From the NCBI GenBank assembly GCA_028290285.1, contig JAQGKD010000008.1, positions 62,001 through 126,000 on the forward strand: DNA of 64,000 nucleotides, in the 5' to 3' direction. Below, piece by piece: positions 52,874 to 61,947 of the stretch. The position numbers and the translations under genes are program-made. The notes below the pieces were generated by a model, which ran no database searches, had not been told where the DNA came from, and was given only the letters and a program-made list of their open reading frames with translations. Within the stretch, counting starts at the first letter, position 1, and every line of letters begins with the position of its first letter. This stretch comes from Hyphomicrobiales bacterium (GTDB taxonomy: Bacteria > Pseudomonadota > Alphaproteobacteria > Rhizobiales > Beijerinckiaceae).

Positions 52874-54364
52874 ATGGACGCGACGGTGAACTTCAACATT
52901 CTCGAGACGACGATTTCGGACATTCACGAGGCCTTTCAATCCGGTCACCTGACCGCGCGCCGCCTCGTCGAACTCTATTTCGAACGTATCGCCGCCTACG
53001 ATCAGGCAGGCCCGAAAATCAACGCGATCATATCCTTGAACCCCTATGCGCTCGAAGAAGCGGATGCGCTTGACGCGGCTTTTCGCGAGACAGGCTTCGT
53101 GGGACCGCTGCACGGCATCCCGCTGATCATGAAGGATCAAGCCGACGTCAAAGGCATGCCCACCACAATGGGGTCCGTCCTGTTCAAGGATCATCAGCCC
53201 GACCGGGATGGCTTCGTCGTCGCCAAGATGAAAAAGGCTGGCGCCATTTTCATCGGCAAGGCCACACTTGGCGAGCTGGGAGCCGGCGACACACACGGCT
53301 CGCTCTTCGGCTCCACGCGCAATGTCTACGATCTCGAGCGGACGGCGGGCGGATCGTCGGGAGGATCGGGCGCGGCTGTTTCCGCCAATTTCTGCGCAGT
53401 TGCCGTGGGCCAGGAAGGCTTCGCCTCGATCCGCCGCCCGTCGATCTGGAACGGCGTCGCCGGGATGCGCCCGACCGCAGGCCTCGTGAGCCGCAACGGC
53501 GTCTATGGCGGCTGGCCCTCGGTCTTCGGCTCGCTCGGCCCCATGTCTCGCTCGGTCGAGGACATCGCCCGCCTGCTCGACGTGATGACTGGCTATGACC
53601 CCGAAGATCCCATCACTGCGCTGGGCGTCGGCCGCGCAGCGGACAGCTATTCGGCGGGGCTGGATTCATCCGCGTTGAGAGGCGCGCGCATCGGCATCCT
53701 CCGCGAGTCCATGGGCTTTCGTTCCGAGCCGGAGTCCGAAGATTTCGCCAATGTCACGGCAGTCTTCGATCGCGCAGTAGCCGACCTCGCCAAGGGTGGC
53801 GCGGAGATCGTCGATCCTATCGTGATACCCGATCTCAAAGCCCTTCTCGCCACGCGGGCACGCATGGATGAGGACGATCACGAATCTTTCCGCACCTACA
53901 CGTCGGGCAGCGCGGCATCTCCCTTCGATACGCGAACGGAGGCAATGGCCTCACCCATTTACCAGCAGGTCTCCCGTGGTGCGCAGGAACGCTGGCGGCA
54001 GACGCACACGACCGAGCAGAACAACGCCTATCTGCGCGCCCGCGACCTGCTTATGATGCGGCTTCATCAGGTGATGGCCGAACATCGTCTCGACGCCATC
54101 GTGCACAAGGCGGTCGAGCATACGCCCACACTGATCAGTGAGGGGCTCAACCCTCCCTATCGCGACCAGATGGGCGCGCCGCACATCAACACGTTCCTGA
54201 CCTTCGTTCCCTCGGTCGTCGTGCCCGCCGGCTTCACGCGTGACGATCTTCCCGCAGGCATCACTTTCCTGGGCTTGCCCTATACGGACGCCGCGATGCT
54301 GCGCCTCGCCTATGCCTACGAGCAGGCGACGAAACATCGTCGCCCGCCCGCCTCCACACCGTGA
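52874..54364 (+). CDS. Amidase-signature family enzyme
   Basis: A 496-residue serine hydrolase. The Ser-cisSer-Lys triad is visible: Lys87 in PLIMKDQAD, cis-Ser162 in GGSSGGSGAA, and nucleophile Ser185 in EGFASIRRPS. The usual TGGS motif before the nucleophile is replaced by GFAS, a variant within the family. It hydrolyses carboxamides or N-acyl compounds; the substrate is unknown. GGGAGC is near the start. It converges with the YidB gene at 54372. Confidence 0.9.
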   Translation: MDATVNFNILETTISDIHEAFQSGHLTARRLVELYFERIAAYDQAGPKINAIISLNPYALEEADALDAAFRETGFVGPLHGIPLIMKDQADVKGMPTTMGSVLFKDHQPDRDGFVVAKMKKAGAIFIGKATLGELGAGDTHGSLFGSTRNVYDLERTAGGSSGGSGAAVSANFCAVAVGQEGFASIRRPSIWNGVAGMRPTAGLVSRNGVYGGWPSVFGSLGPMSRSVEDIARLLDVMTGYDPEDPITALGVGRAADSYSAGLDSSALRGARIGILRESMGFRSEPESEDFANVTAVFDRAVADLAKGGAEIVDPIVIPDLKALLATRARMDEDDHESFRTYTSGSAASPFDTRTEAMASPIYQQVSRGAQERWRQTHTTEQNNAYLRARDLLMMRLHQVMAEHRLDAIVHKAVEHTPTLISEGLNPPYRDQMGAPHINTFLTFVPSVVVPAGFTRDDLPAGITFLGLPYTDAAMLRLAYAYEQATKHRRPPASTP

Positions 54365-54371
54365 GGAGGAG

Positions 54372-54860
54372 CTAGACGCCGACAGACGGCAGGCGTCCCT
54401 CTGGCGTGTACTGGTCGACAGCCTTCGGTAATTCCCGAGACAGCCTGGCGATCAGTTCCTCACGGGACAGCCCCGTCTGTTGCGAGAGCGTATCGAGAAC
54501 ATCGGGGCCGATGGCCTTCTCGAGCTGATGGGGTGCGACGTCCTTGTTCGGGCCGGTACCGACCCACGAATCGGCGATCTCCCCGTGACCGCTCTGCTTG
54601 AAGCGATCGACGAGTTCACCCAGTCCGCCGCCAAGCAATCCGCCGACGCCACCGCCTCCGAGCGACCCGAGCAGCCCCCCGAGACCGCCTTGGGTACCTG
54701 CTTGCGTGCCGACCTGCGGCTGTCCCTGCGCAGGAGCGCCACCGGGAAGGCCACCCCCCTGCCCGCGCAACATTTCCGCGATCTTGTCCCGGTTCTGGAA
54801 ACCGGCGACGGCCAGAAGGCCCAACAGGGCTGTCATGGAAGGAAAGCCACGGCTGCTCAT
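54372..54860 (-). CDS. YidB-family (DUF937) protein
   Basis: A 162-residue protein with a glycine-rich central region (about 34-85; GGLGGLLGSLGGGGVGGLLG) and the C-terminal YidB core: SGHGEIADSWVGTGPNKDVA, then LEKAIGPDVLDTLSQQTGLS, then EELIARLSRELPKAVDQYTP. The function of the family is unknown. AGGAG lies 8-9 bases before the ATG. A YciI gene lies 62 bases upstream on the same strand. Confidence 0.88.
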   Translation of the reverse strand: MSSRGFPSMTALLGLLAVAGFQNRDKIAEMLRGQGGGLPGGAPAQGQPQVGTQAGTQGGLGGLLGSLGGGGVGGLLGGGLGELVDRFKQSGHGEIADSWVGTGPNKDVAPHQLEKAIGPDVLDTLSQQTGLSREELIARLSRELPKAVDQYTPEGRLPSVGV

Positions 54861-54922
54861 TTCACGTTCTCCTGCGATATCTCGAAGGGAAACGGCAGGG
54901 CGCGCTCAAGGGTTCCGGGCCC

Positions 54923-55204
54923 TCAGCCGATCGTCTTGTCCCAGCGCAGGATCTGGACGTCGCCATAGACGCCATGCAGGATGTAGGGGTCCATCGCGTT
55001 GAAGCGTTGCACCTCGTCGATATCCTTGACATCGAACACGACGAGCGCACCGATCTTGTTGTTCGACCCATCTGTCGCAAAAAGCGGACCCGACTGGATG
55101 ATTCGCACCAGTCCCGCACGCAGATGGCTTCTGTGGGCCTCGAAAAGCGCCTTACGTTCGGCATCCTTGCCCGGAGCATCCAGCGCGATTCGGCAGATTT
55201 GCAT
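54923..55204 (-). CDS. YciI-family protein
   Basis: A 93-residue dimeric alpha+beta barrel protein. The YCII pattern includes RKALFEAHRSHLRAGLVRII, QSGPLFATDGSNNKIGALVV and a HGVYGDVQILRW tail. The His-Asp pair seen in hydrolase-type members is represented by the early His and the mid Asp residues. Function of the family is mostly unknown. It may be cotranscribed with yidB downstream. Confidence 0.85.
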   Translation of the reverse strand: MQICRIALDAPGKDAERKALFEAHRSHLRAGLVRIIQSGPLFATDGSNNKIGALVVFDVKDIDEVQRFNAMDPYILHGVYGDVQILRWDKTIG

Positions 55205-55395
55205 GGTGAACCTCGATCTGTCGGTACGATTCGGCGCCCATGAATGCCGAGATTAACGAAATGTGCAACGCGGGCGGTTCGGCCGGCCGGCAATGCCATT
55301 CGCGCAAGCTTCGCTCAAGCCACCCTCTCCAGTCTCCGGGGCATAGCGTGATGCCGGCATGCATCTATGCCCGAATCGCCTTGGAGACGTCGTCC

Positions 55396-56202
55396 ATGTC
55401 CATTTCATCCTTGAGGTCGTCGCAATCCGATCCCGCCCTGCAGTTTCTCAGGCAGCGGAGGGACACGCTCAAGCCGTTGACGGGCGCTTCGAAATCGGAC
55501 GACTCATCGAGGAACAAGGCGCCCAGCGCGTCACAGCCGTCGTCAGACACCGGCAATCCCTTTCGCGCGACGATGAAGAACGATCTCTCCGCGCTGATGC
55601 GAGCCGTGCAGGCAGGTGATCCGGCGCGATCGCAGGCGGCTCCCCCAACTCTCAAACCTGACCTGGCGGCCCTGCCATCGTCGGCAACGTCGCCAGTCAG
55701 CGGCAATCATGGCCCGACAGCGGGCGCGGTTCTCCAAGACCTGGCGAACGTCCTGAAGGCAGTCGGCTCAGGCGACGCCACGGTTGCGCAATCGGCGGCA
55801 ACAGCTCTTCAGGCCGACATCCGGTCGGTTCTCGGCGCCATCGCCCCCTCGGGACCCGCGGGCAGCCCCAAAGGAAATTTCGTCAGCGACCTCGGCTTGC
55901 TCATCAGCTCCGCGCAATCGGGCGATGTGTCCTCCGCCCAGAAAGCCGCGGCGAACCTGGCCTCGGACCTTCAGAAGGCGATCGGGTCGCCCGACAGAGG
56001 CCACGACGGACACCATCCGCATCACAAGGCCAACGCACAGCCGGCAGATCCCGCCGCGAGCGTAGACCCGACGAGCCAGGGTGCGCCGCAAGTGCATGTC
56101 GCATTGAGCGCCGGGGCAGAAAAGGCGCTCAAGGCAGCGATAGACGCATATGACCCGCTGCGGAGTTTCGCCGCGACGCTGCTGGCGTCCACGACGGGAT
56201 AA
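55396..56202 (+). CDS. Triple-repeat protein of unknown function
   Basis: A 268-residue Ala/Ser/Pro-rich protein. Three imperfect helical repeats of about 38 residues recur every 52-54 residues: near 56-93 (NDLSALMRAVQAGDPARSQ), 110-147 (DLANVLKAVGSGDATVAQSA) and 162-197 (DLGLLISSAQSGDVSSAQKA). The shared core is DLxxLxxAxxSGDxxxAQxAAxxLxxDL. A His-rich stretch (GHDGHHPHHK, 202-211) follows. The frame opens at 55240, but the ATG at 55396 fits the composition best. The next gene starts 49 bases downstream on the same strand. Confidence 0.65.
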   Translation: MSISSLRSSQSDPALQFLRQRRDTLKPLTGASKSDDSSRNKAPSASQPSSDTGNPFRATMKNDLSALMRAVQAGDPARSQAAPPTLKPDLAALPSSATSPVSGNHGPTAGAVLQDLANVLKAVGSGDATVAQSAATALQADIRSVLGAIAPSGPAGSPKGNFVSDLGLLISSAQSGDVSSAQKAAANLASDLQKAIGSPDRGHDGHHPHHKANAQPADPAASVDPTSQGAPQVHVALSAGAEKALKAAIDAYDPLRSFAATLLASTTG

Positions 56203-56251
56203 CGGCGCGCAGACGCTGACACACACTTGAGCAATTGAGGACAAGCTTCGC

Positions 56252-57763
56252 ATGACGGTGCACGTTTTCCCCCCGAAGATTCACGAGCTTCCCGAAGCTG
56301 TCGCGGCTTGGCGCGTGGATTATCCGAAGTTCGGCGCGCTGATCGACGAGGCGGCCCCGCCGTTCAAGGCGCTCCGCTATCTCGGCCTTGCTCTCTGGAA
56401 CGACAAGCGTCTGGACGAAGCCGTCAACGTGCTGACGGCGAGCGCGGCGCTGGCGCCTCATGAGCCCCGCATCCTCGGCGAGCTGGGCAGCCTTCTCTGC
56501 ATGGTGGATCGCAAGGTGGAGGCGCTGCGCTATCTGACCCGCTCGCTCGAAATGGACCCCAACCAGATCCACGTCTGGTTGAACGTCGCTGCCATCTGCG
56601 ATGCGAATGGCGACAAGGAAACAGCGGAGCACGCCTTTCGCGTGGCGCTCGAGCTGGACCCGCAATCCGCCGAGGCCTCGGCGGGTCTCGGTCTGCTTTA
56701 TATCGGTTGCCGGCGCTTGGAAGATGCCGCGCAGCTGCTGGCGGCTGCCGTCGCGCGTGGCATCGATGCCTTGGCGGTCTATGCGTGCCTCGGACAAACG
56801 CTTTTCCAGCTGGGTGATTTTTCCGCTGCCAGCGCCGCGCTCGGAAAAGCCGCGCTGGCCTGTCCCGACGAAGCGCTCATCGTGCAGAAATATGCCATGT
56901 CCCGCCTGATAGAGACCGTCATGGTCGCCTCGGCCGAAGATGCTGCTTCTTCCTATCTCGACGCCGCCGGAAGACACGCCGAAGACCTGACGACGACGTG
57001 CCGTGTCGCCTTCCAGACGCTCTGTGGATATGGCCGGAAGGCTCCCGCGATCCGGCTTGGCGAGTTCATTCTCGCGCGCAGGCCGCACGACCCGATCGTG
57101 GGATATTATCTCGACGCCCTCAACGGCCGACCGCATGAGCGCGCGCCCGATGCGTACCTCACGACCTTCTTCGACCGCTATGCGCCGCAATTCGACCGGC
57201 ACCTCGTCGACGTCCTGAACTATCGCGTCCCCGCCATGCTCCAGCCGCTGCTGCAGGACACGGGCCTCGCGTTCACGCGCATTCTGGATCTCGGTTGCGG
57301 GACGGGACTGGCCGCGCAGGCCCTCACCTCGATGGGCGGACATCTGACCGGCGTTGATATTTCGAGCGGGATGCTTGAGAAAGCCCGCGAGCGCGGAGCA
57401 TATGATGTCTTGATAGAAGACGAAGCGCTGCTCTATCTCGCCCAGGTAGACGCCTGTTTCGACCTGGTCGTAGTGCTCGACGTGCTCATCTATTTCGGCG
57501 ATCTGGCGGTCATGTTCGACGCGCTTGCACGGCGCGTGCAGGCGGGCGGGATTGTCGCCTTCACCTATGAGACTGCAGACGGCAGCGACCACGCACTTCA
57601 GCCGTCAGGCCGCTTTGCGCACGACCCGCGCTATGTCGAACGGCTTTACCGGACGGATTTCGAACCCCTCAAGGTCATCTCCACCATCTTGCGGCATGAA
57701 GCCAACGTACCGGTAGCCGGGCAGCTCGTCCTGCTGCGACGCAGGACAAGCGCCTGGACCTGA
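56252..57763 (+). CDS. TPR-SAM methyltransferase fusion protein
   Basis: A 503-residue protein. The N-terminal half (about 35-300) is built of TPR-like helical repeats (ALRYLTRSLEMDPNQIHVWL, AEHAFRVALELDPQSAEASA). The C-terminal half is a class I SAM methyltransferase: motif I ILDLGCGTGLAAQAL near 344, GVDISSGMLEKARERG, and FDLVVVLDVLIYFGDL. TPR-methyltransferase fusions are known in alphaproteobacteria, but the target is unknown. It lies 49 bases after the triple-repeat gene, and may share its transcript. Confidence 0.85.
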   Translation: MTVHVFPPKIHELPEAVAAWRVDYPKFGALIDEAAPPFKALRYLGLALWNDKRLDEAVNVLTASAALAPHEPRILGELGSLLCMVDRKVEALRYLTRSLEMDPNQIHVWLNVAAICDANGDKETAEHAFRVALELDPQSAEASAGLGLLYIGCRRLEDAAQLLAAAVARGIDALAVYACLGQTLFQLGDFSAASAALGKAALACPDEALIVQKYAMSRLIETVMVASAEDAASSYLDAAGRHAEDLTTTCRVAFQTLCGYGRKAPAIRLGEFILARRPHDPIVGYYLDALNGRPHERAPDAYLTTFFDRYAPQFDRHLVDVLNYRVPAMLQPLLQDTGLAFTRILDLGCGTGLAAQALTSMGGHLTGVDISSGMLEKARERGAYDVLIEDEALLYLAQVDACFDLVVVLDVLIYFGDLAVMFDALARRVQAGGIVAFTYETADGSDHALQPSGRFAHDPRYVERLYRTDFEPLKVISTILRHEANVPVAGQLVLLRRRTSAWT

Positions 57764-57769
57764 GAACCT

Positions 57770-57976
57770 TCAGCCTGAGATCAGCAGGGTGCGCCGTGGA
57801 GCCGGCTTGCCATCGGCGATCTGTGCGGCCCGCGCCACGCAATTCTCGCTCGGCTCCAGCCCGCAACGCGCGTTGCGGCTACAGTCCCCGCAGGAAAATT
57901 CGTTTGCCTTGCGGCTCACCGCCAGACGGCCCCTGATTTTTTGAACAAGCCCCGACAGGGCGGCTGAAATGCTCAT
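57770..57976 (-). CDS. Small four-cysteine protein
   Basis: A 68-residue protein with a short N-terminal helical segment and a Cys4 pattern: Cys29-x2-Cys32-x5-Cys38-x7-Cys46 (SCGDCSRNARCGLEPSENC). This could bind zinc or an iron-sulfur cluster. The start at 57976 has a strong ribosome site AAGGAGA about 7 bases upstream, which supports a real gene. It converges with the methyltransferase gene 6 bases away. I do not recognise the family. Confidence 0.7.
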   Translation of the reverse strand: MSISAALSGLVQKIRGRLAVSRKANEFSCGDCSRNARCGLEPSENCVARAAQIADGKPAPRRTLLISG

Positions 57977-58205
57977 GATCGTCTCCTTGTCCGATCATCA
58001 TCGGAGCTGGAGCGAAACTTTGCATTGATCGGCATCAAGCGCGGCCATGCGCGGGGTTGCGACCCGTAGGCGCAGGCTAAACAGCCACGCTTGATACCGC
58101 CTGCGCTTCATGGAATGCCATTAAAGATAAGATTCGGAATACCCTAGCTTATCTTGAGCATAGTTCTGGCCATAGGTACACTCGAATGCAGTCCGAGGAA
58201 TGGTC

Positions 58206-59678
58206 ATGAACTTCCGCTCCGCGGCCATGACTGGAATCGCCTGGTCCGTCTCTTCGCAGGCGGTTCGGATGATCTTGCAGGTCGTCACCACCGTCGTTCT
58301 CGCGCGCCTCCTCACCCCGGAGGATTTCGGCGTCTATGCCATGGCGATTCCAGTCATCGCTCTGGCCACGCTGTTCCAGGATCTCGGCCTCCAGCAGGCT
58401 CTGATCCAGCGGGAAAAAATCACGACCGCCCAGATCAACAAGGTCTTCTGGATCAATTTCGCGGTGACGCTCGCGATAGCGCTTCTCCTTGTGCTCATCA
58501 GCCCGCTCGTCAGCCGCTTCTATGGGGAGGAACGCCTCACCGTCCTCACCTCCGCGTGGGGCATCATCATGATCCTGGGCAGCCTCGGCTTCGGGCAATA
58601 CGCCCTGCTCGGGCGCGCCTTCCGCTTCCGTGCCCTGGCGATCATCGACATGGCCTGCGCTATCGCAGCATTCGTTACTGTGACCGTCCTGGCGTATTTC
58701 TGGCCGAGCTACTGGGCGCTCTGGGCGTCGGGCGTCGCCTCGGTCGCCTGCTGGATCGTGCTGTCGATGGTCGTGTCGGGCTGGCGCCCGGGCCTGCCGC
58801 AGCGGGGCGTGGATCTCGATGGCATCTTCGGCTTCGGGATGAATGTCACCATCCACAATGTGGCGAACTATGCCAGCCGTAACCTCGACAACATCCTGAT
58901 CGGGCGCAATTTCGGAGCCCTCGTGCTCGGCCATTACGATCGGGCCTACAAGCTCCTGCTCTACCCCCTCGAAAACATCGCCGGCCCGATCTCGCGCGTG
59001 ATGGTGCCGATCCTCAGCCGCATGAACGGCGATCCGGCCCAGTTCCGTCGCGCCTTCCTGCAGGCGAGCGGCATCCAGAGCCTTATCTGCATCCCCGGCA
59101 TGGCGGTCGCCATTGGATGCGCCGACGAATTGATCCGCATCCTGCTTGGCGAAAAATGGATGGCCGTCGCGCCGATCTTCTACTGGCTGGGCTTCGCCGG
59201 CCTGATCCAGCCCCTGATCGACTCGACCGGCTGGCTCTTCTTCGCCCAAGGCCGCTCCAAGGCGCTGATGAGCATGAGCGTCGCGACATCCATCGTCACC
59301 GTCGCCGCCTTTTTCATCGGCCTGAGATGGGGCGCTGTGGGCGTCGCCTGCGCATATGCCATCGTGGAATATGTGTACCGCGTGCCGCTTCTCTTCTTCC
59401 TTGCTGGGCGCCGCGGCTCAGTCACGGCCCTCGACCTCATTCTGGGCGTCCTGCCGCTGCTCGCAGCAGCGGGGCTCACTCTCCTGACAATCCATTTTCT
59501 CCGGGAGGCTCAATCGCTGCAGGGCATGCGTCTGATTTTTGCAGCGCTCCCAATAGCCTATGGCGAGGCTCTCGCCGTGCTCGCGCTCCTGCCGACAGGC
59601 CGTCGACTGCTTGTCTCGACGTTCAGGCTGGCAACGGATGGCATGAAAATGCTTCGGCCCGCCGCTCGCCAGATTTGA
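58206..59678 (+). CDS. Polysaccharide/oligosaccharide flippase (MOP superfamily, WzxC/ExoT-like)
   Basis: A 490-residue inner-membrane protein with 12-14 hydrophobic helices. The N-terminal ATMTGIAWSV-type segment (AAMTGIAWSVSSQAVRMILQ) and LARLLTPEDFGVYAM are typical of lipid-linked oligosaccharide flippases. The ATG at 58206 (MNFRSAAM) is preferred to 58200 because GAGGA lies about 7 bases before it. No glycosyltransferases or polymerase are adjacent, so the exported polymer is unknown. Confidence 0.9.
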   Translation: MNFRSAAMTGIAWSVSSQAVRMILQVVTTVVLARLLTPEDFGVYAMAIPVIALATLFQDLGLQQALIQREKITTAQINKVFWINFAVTLAIALLLVLISPLVSRFYGEERLTVLTSAWGIIMILGSLGFGQYALLGRAFRFRALAIIDMACAIAAFVTVTVLAYFWPSYWALWASGVASVACWIVLSMVVSGWRPGLPQRGVDLDGIFGFGMNVTIHNVANYASRNLDNILIGRNFGALVLGHYDRAYKLLLYPLENIAGPISRVMVPILSRMNGDPAQFRRAFLQASGIQSLICIPGMAVAIGCADELIRILLGEKWMAVAPIFYWLGFAGLIQPLIDSTGWLFFAQGRSKALMSMSVATSIVTVAAFFIGLRWGAVGVACAYAIVEYVYRVPLLFFLAGRRGSVTALDLILGVLPLLAAAGLTLLTIHFLREAQSLQGMRLIFAALPIAYGEALAVLALLPTGRRLLVSTFRLATDGMKMLRPAARQI

Positions 59679-59821
59679 GACGGCAGGGCTCGCAAGACCT
59701 GGGCACTTGAAACCAGCTCGGCTTCTGTCATTCTGCCCCGAAAATCAGAAGCTGAACCGGCTTCACCGATGAGGAAACGAGCCCGCCAGAATGTCATGCG
59801 CGGGCCTGAGGGGAGAAATCA

Positions 59822-60847
59822 ATGACTCACAAAGTGACATGGATGGCTTCGGCCATGCTCCTGGCTGCGGCCGCTTTCGCTCCGGCCGCGCAGGCCCAGT
59901 CGAACGAAGGCATGTTCGCGCGCAAGACGGTGACGATCTACATCGGCAACACCTCGGGCGGTAGCTACGATCTCTACGGTCGCATGCTCGCGCGCTATCT
60001 GGGCAAGCATCTTCCCGGCAATCCGACCGTCGTTGCCACAAACATGCCCGGCGCCGGCACGCTGCGCGCTGCCAATTACATCTACGACGTCGCACCCAAG
60101 GACGGCACCGCGATCGGCATCGTGACGGAGACACTGGCCCTCGAACAGGTGACGTCCAACCCATCAGTGCAATATGACGCCGCCAAGTTCAACTGGGTCG
60201 GCCGCATGGCGTCCTCCAACAACGTCCACATCCAATGGCACACCGCCAAGGTGCAATCGGTCGAGGACGCCAAGACCACGGAAACCGCAGTAGCCGCTGC
60301 CGGTGCCGGCAACATCTCCGAGACCATTCCCACGCTGCTCAACCGCACGCTCGGCACCAAATTCAAGGTGATCAGCGGCTATCCGGCATCCGCCGAAGGC
60401 ATGCTCGCGATGGAGCGCGGCGAGGTGGACGGTACCGCGACCTCCTGGGCTGCTCTTCGCACCGGCAAGAAGGAATGGCTGCGCGACAAGAAGATCAAGG
60501 TCATCCTCCAGGACGTGCCGGAACGCAGCGCCGAACTGCCGGACGTGCCCGCGCTCGGCGAACTCGGCACGACACTGGCTGACAAGCAATTGCTCGGCCT
60601 CTATGCCAGCGGCGGCGCGATTGGCCGCGCTTTCATCGCGCCCCCCGGCGTGCCCGCCAACATTATGCAGGTCCTGCAGGACGGCTTCATGGCCATGACC
60701 AGGGATCCCGAGGTGATCGCCGAAATGCAGCGCGTCAATCTCGATCTCGAACCCATGACCGGCGACAAGGTGCGGGCTGAAATTCTGAAGACCCTCGCCA
60801 CCCCCGAGGACGTGAGGGTGCGCGCCAAGGCGATCTTCGGGCGTTGA
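59822..60847 (+). CDS. Bug/TctC-type substrate-binding protein (third of three)
   Basis: Periplasmic binding protein of 341 residues (signal peptide ending PAAQAQ). Conserved stretches are VTIYIGNTSGGSYDLYGRML, VVATNMPGAGTLRAANYIY, KDGTAIGIV and ERGEVDGTATSWA. It resembles the first Bug protein (31211) more than the second. GGGGAG lies about 8 bases before the ATG. A hairpin follows the stop. No transporter membrane genes are adjacent. Confidence 0.88.
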   Translation: MTHKVTWMASAMLLAAAAFAPAAQAQSNEGMFARKTVTIYIGNTSGGSYDLYGRMLARYLGKHLPGNPTVVATNMPGAGTLRAANYIYDVAPKDGTAIGIVTETLALEQVTSNPSVQYDAAKFNWVGRMASSNNVHIQWHTAKVQSVEDAKTTETAVAAAGAGNISETIPTLLNRTLGTKFKVISGYPASAEGMLAMERGEVDGTATSWAALRTGKKEWLRDKKIKVILQDVPERSAELPDVPALGELGTTLADKQLLGLYASGGAIGRAFIAPPGVPANIMQVLQDGFMAMTRDPEVIAEMQRVNLDLEPMTGDKVRAEILKTLATPEDVRVRAKAIFGR

Positions 60848-60864
60848 ACGGCGCGGTCTCGAAC

Positions 60865-60890
60865 AAGTCGGCCGATTTCACGGCCGGCTT
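60865..60890 (+). terminator. Hairpin terminator candidate after third Bug gene
   Basis: AAGTCGGCCG-ATTTCA-CGGCCGGCTT forms a 10-base-pair stem (one G-T wobble), 18 bases past the stop at 60847, followed by a weak TTGATT. A second small stem with a GNRA loop, GCGGC-GAAA-GCCGC, lies at 60904-60917. Together they likely end the transcript before hsp20. Confidence 0.6.
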
Positions 60891-61007
60891 GATTCAGGTC
60901 AGTGCGGCGAAAGCCGCGCAAACACTTAAATCTCCATGGTGTGCAAGGGTGAAAGGCCCGCATTGGGGGTCTGGATTCATCCTGCAATTGTTCGCATGGA
61001 GAGTGTC

Positions 61008-61529
61008 ATGGCTTCTTTGTTGCCAAGTCTCTGGTCGAAAAGCGGTGATCTGAGGGATCCCTTCCGGGCCATGACCCGGGAGATGGACGAAATGATGCGC
61101 GACTACGGCCGCCGTTTTCCCTCGCTGGAGGTTGGCGCCGCAATGCCGGTCGTCAATATCGCGGAAACAAAGGACACCATCGAGGTGACCGCGGAATTGC
61201 CCGGCGTCGATGCAAAGGACATCAAGGTCAGCGTCGAGGGCAACCGGCTCGTCCTCTCGGGCGAGAAAAAGACTGAGTCAGAACAGAAAGAAAAGGAATG
61301 GCACGTCGTGGAGCGAAGCTACGGCGCGTTTCACCGTTCGATCGTCCTGCCATTCGAACTGAAGGACGAGGCGGTCTCGGCCAATTTCGACAAGGGTATT
61401 CTGCACCTCGCGGTGAAGAAGCCCGTCGAAATCGCTAACAAGGGCGCCAGGGCCATCGAGATCAAGACCGGCGCCCCGCCGCAGGCGGCGCAGGTAGAGC
61501 AGTCCGCGCAGCCGTCGAAAACGCCGTGA
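61008..61529 (+). CDS. Hsp20/alpha-crystallin small heat-shock protein
   Basis: An ATP-independent chaperone of 173 residues. The alpha-crystallin domain runs from about 48 (MPVVNIAETKDTIEVTAELP) to 140 (ANFDKGILHLAVKKP). A C-terminal I-x-I element (AIEIKTG) is present for oligomer assembly. The start at 61008 has GGAGAG upstream; an ATG at 60996 is in frame. I looked for a ROSE-type RNA thermometer in the ~160-base leader and saw none that is convincing. Confidence 0.92.
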   Translation: MASLLPSLWSKSGDLRDPFRAMTREMDEMMRDYGRRFPSLEVGAAMPVVNIAETKDTIEVTAELPGVDAKDIKVSVEGNRLVLSGEKKTESEQKEKEWHVVERSYGAFHRSIVLPFELKDEAVSANFDKGILHLAVKKPVEIANKGARAIEIKTGAPPQAAQVEQSAQPSKTP

Positions 61530-61595
61530 TGGGGACAGAGCGGCTGGACCAGGACAAGCCCCGGGCTCGAAGCGCCAGAGCAGATGCCCGGGACT

Positions 61596-61811
61596 TCAGA
61601 CCAGGACGCAATTGCCTGCGTTTTTGATGAACTTGAAATTCAGGTCGCTGGGCTGCCATTCAGCAATGATGCGCTCGCATTCGAGGCTGGCGGCTTCCTT
61701 CGACGTATAGCAGTTCTTGTAGGTCTTGCCCGACAGCCGGTGCTGGATCACGAACTGATCCTTGCTGTTCAGGGTGATGCTCATAGCGTCATGTACGGGG
61801 TGATAGGACAT
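61596..61811 (-). CDS. Small protein of unknown function
   Basis: A 71-residue protein with unusual composition for the region (rich in Lys, Asn, Ser; few Ala): DAMSITLNSKDQFVIQHRLS, then GKTYKNCYTSKEAASLECER, then QPSDLNFKFIKNAGNCVLV. Three cysteines. The ATG at 61811 has GGAAGG about 7 bases upstream, a good start; the frame continues to 61874. It lies between hsp20 and a cupin gene. No known family. Confidence 0.55.
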   Translation of the reverse strand: MSYHPVHDAMSITLNSKDQFVIQHRLSGKTYKNCYTSKEAASLECERIIAEWQPSDLNFKFIKNAGNCVLV

Positions 61812-61947
61812 CAACGGCCTTCCGTGCGTGGTCGATTCGACCGATTTGTGTGGATGAAGCTGCATCTTGCACATCCGGCCCCTTCGTCCAACCGCTTAGC
61901 GTCCTTGGGCCAGCATTATTGCGGGCAGCGTGACCTGAGCCACGGTG

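Noticed and set aside
50164..54364. DoxX, Bug protein, EncFtn, cytochrome b561 and amidase as one operon
   Set aside because: Gaps of about 80 bases and two strong hairpins break the run, so one transcript is unlikely.
60848..61007. ROSE-type RNA thermometer ahead of hsp20
   Set aside because: Hairpins are present, but none pairs convincingly with the ribosome site; better read as the upstream gene's terminator.
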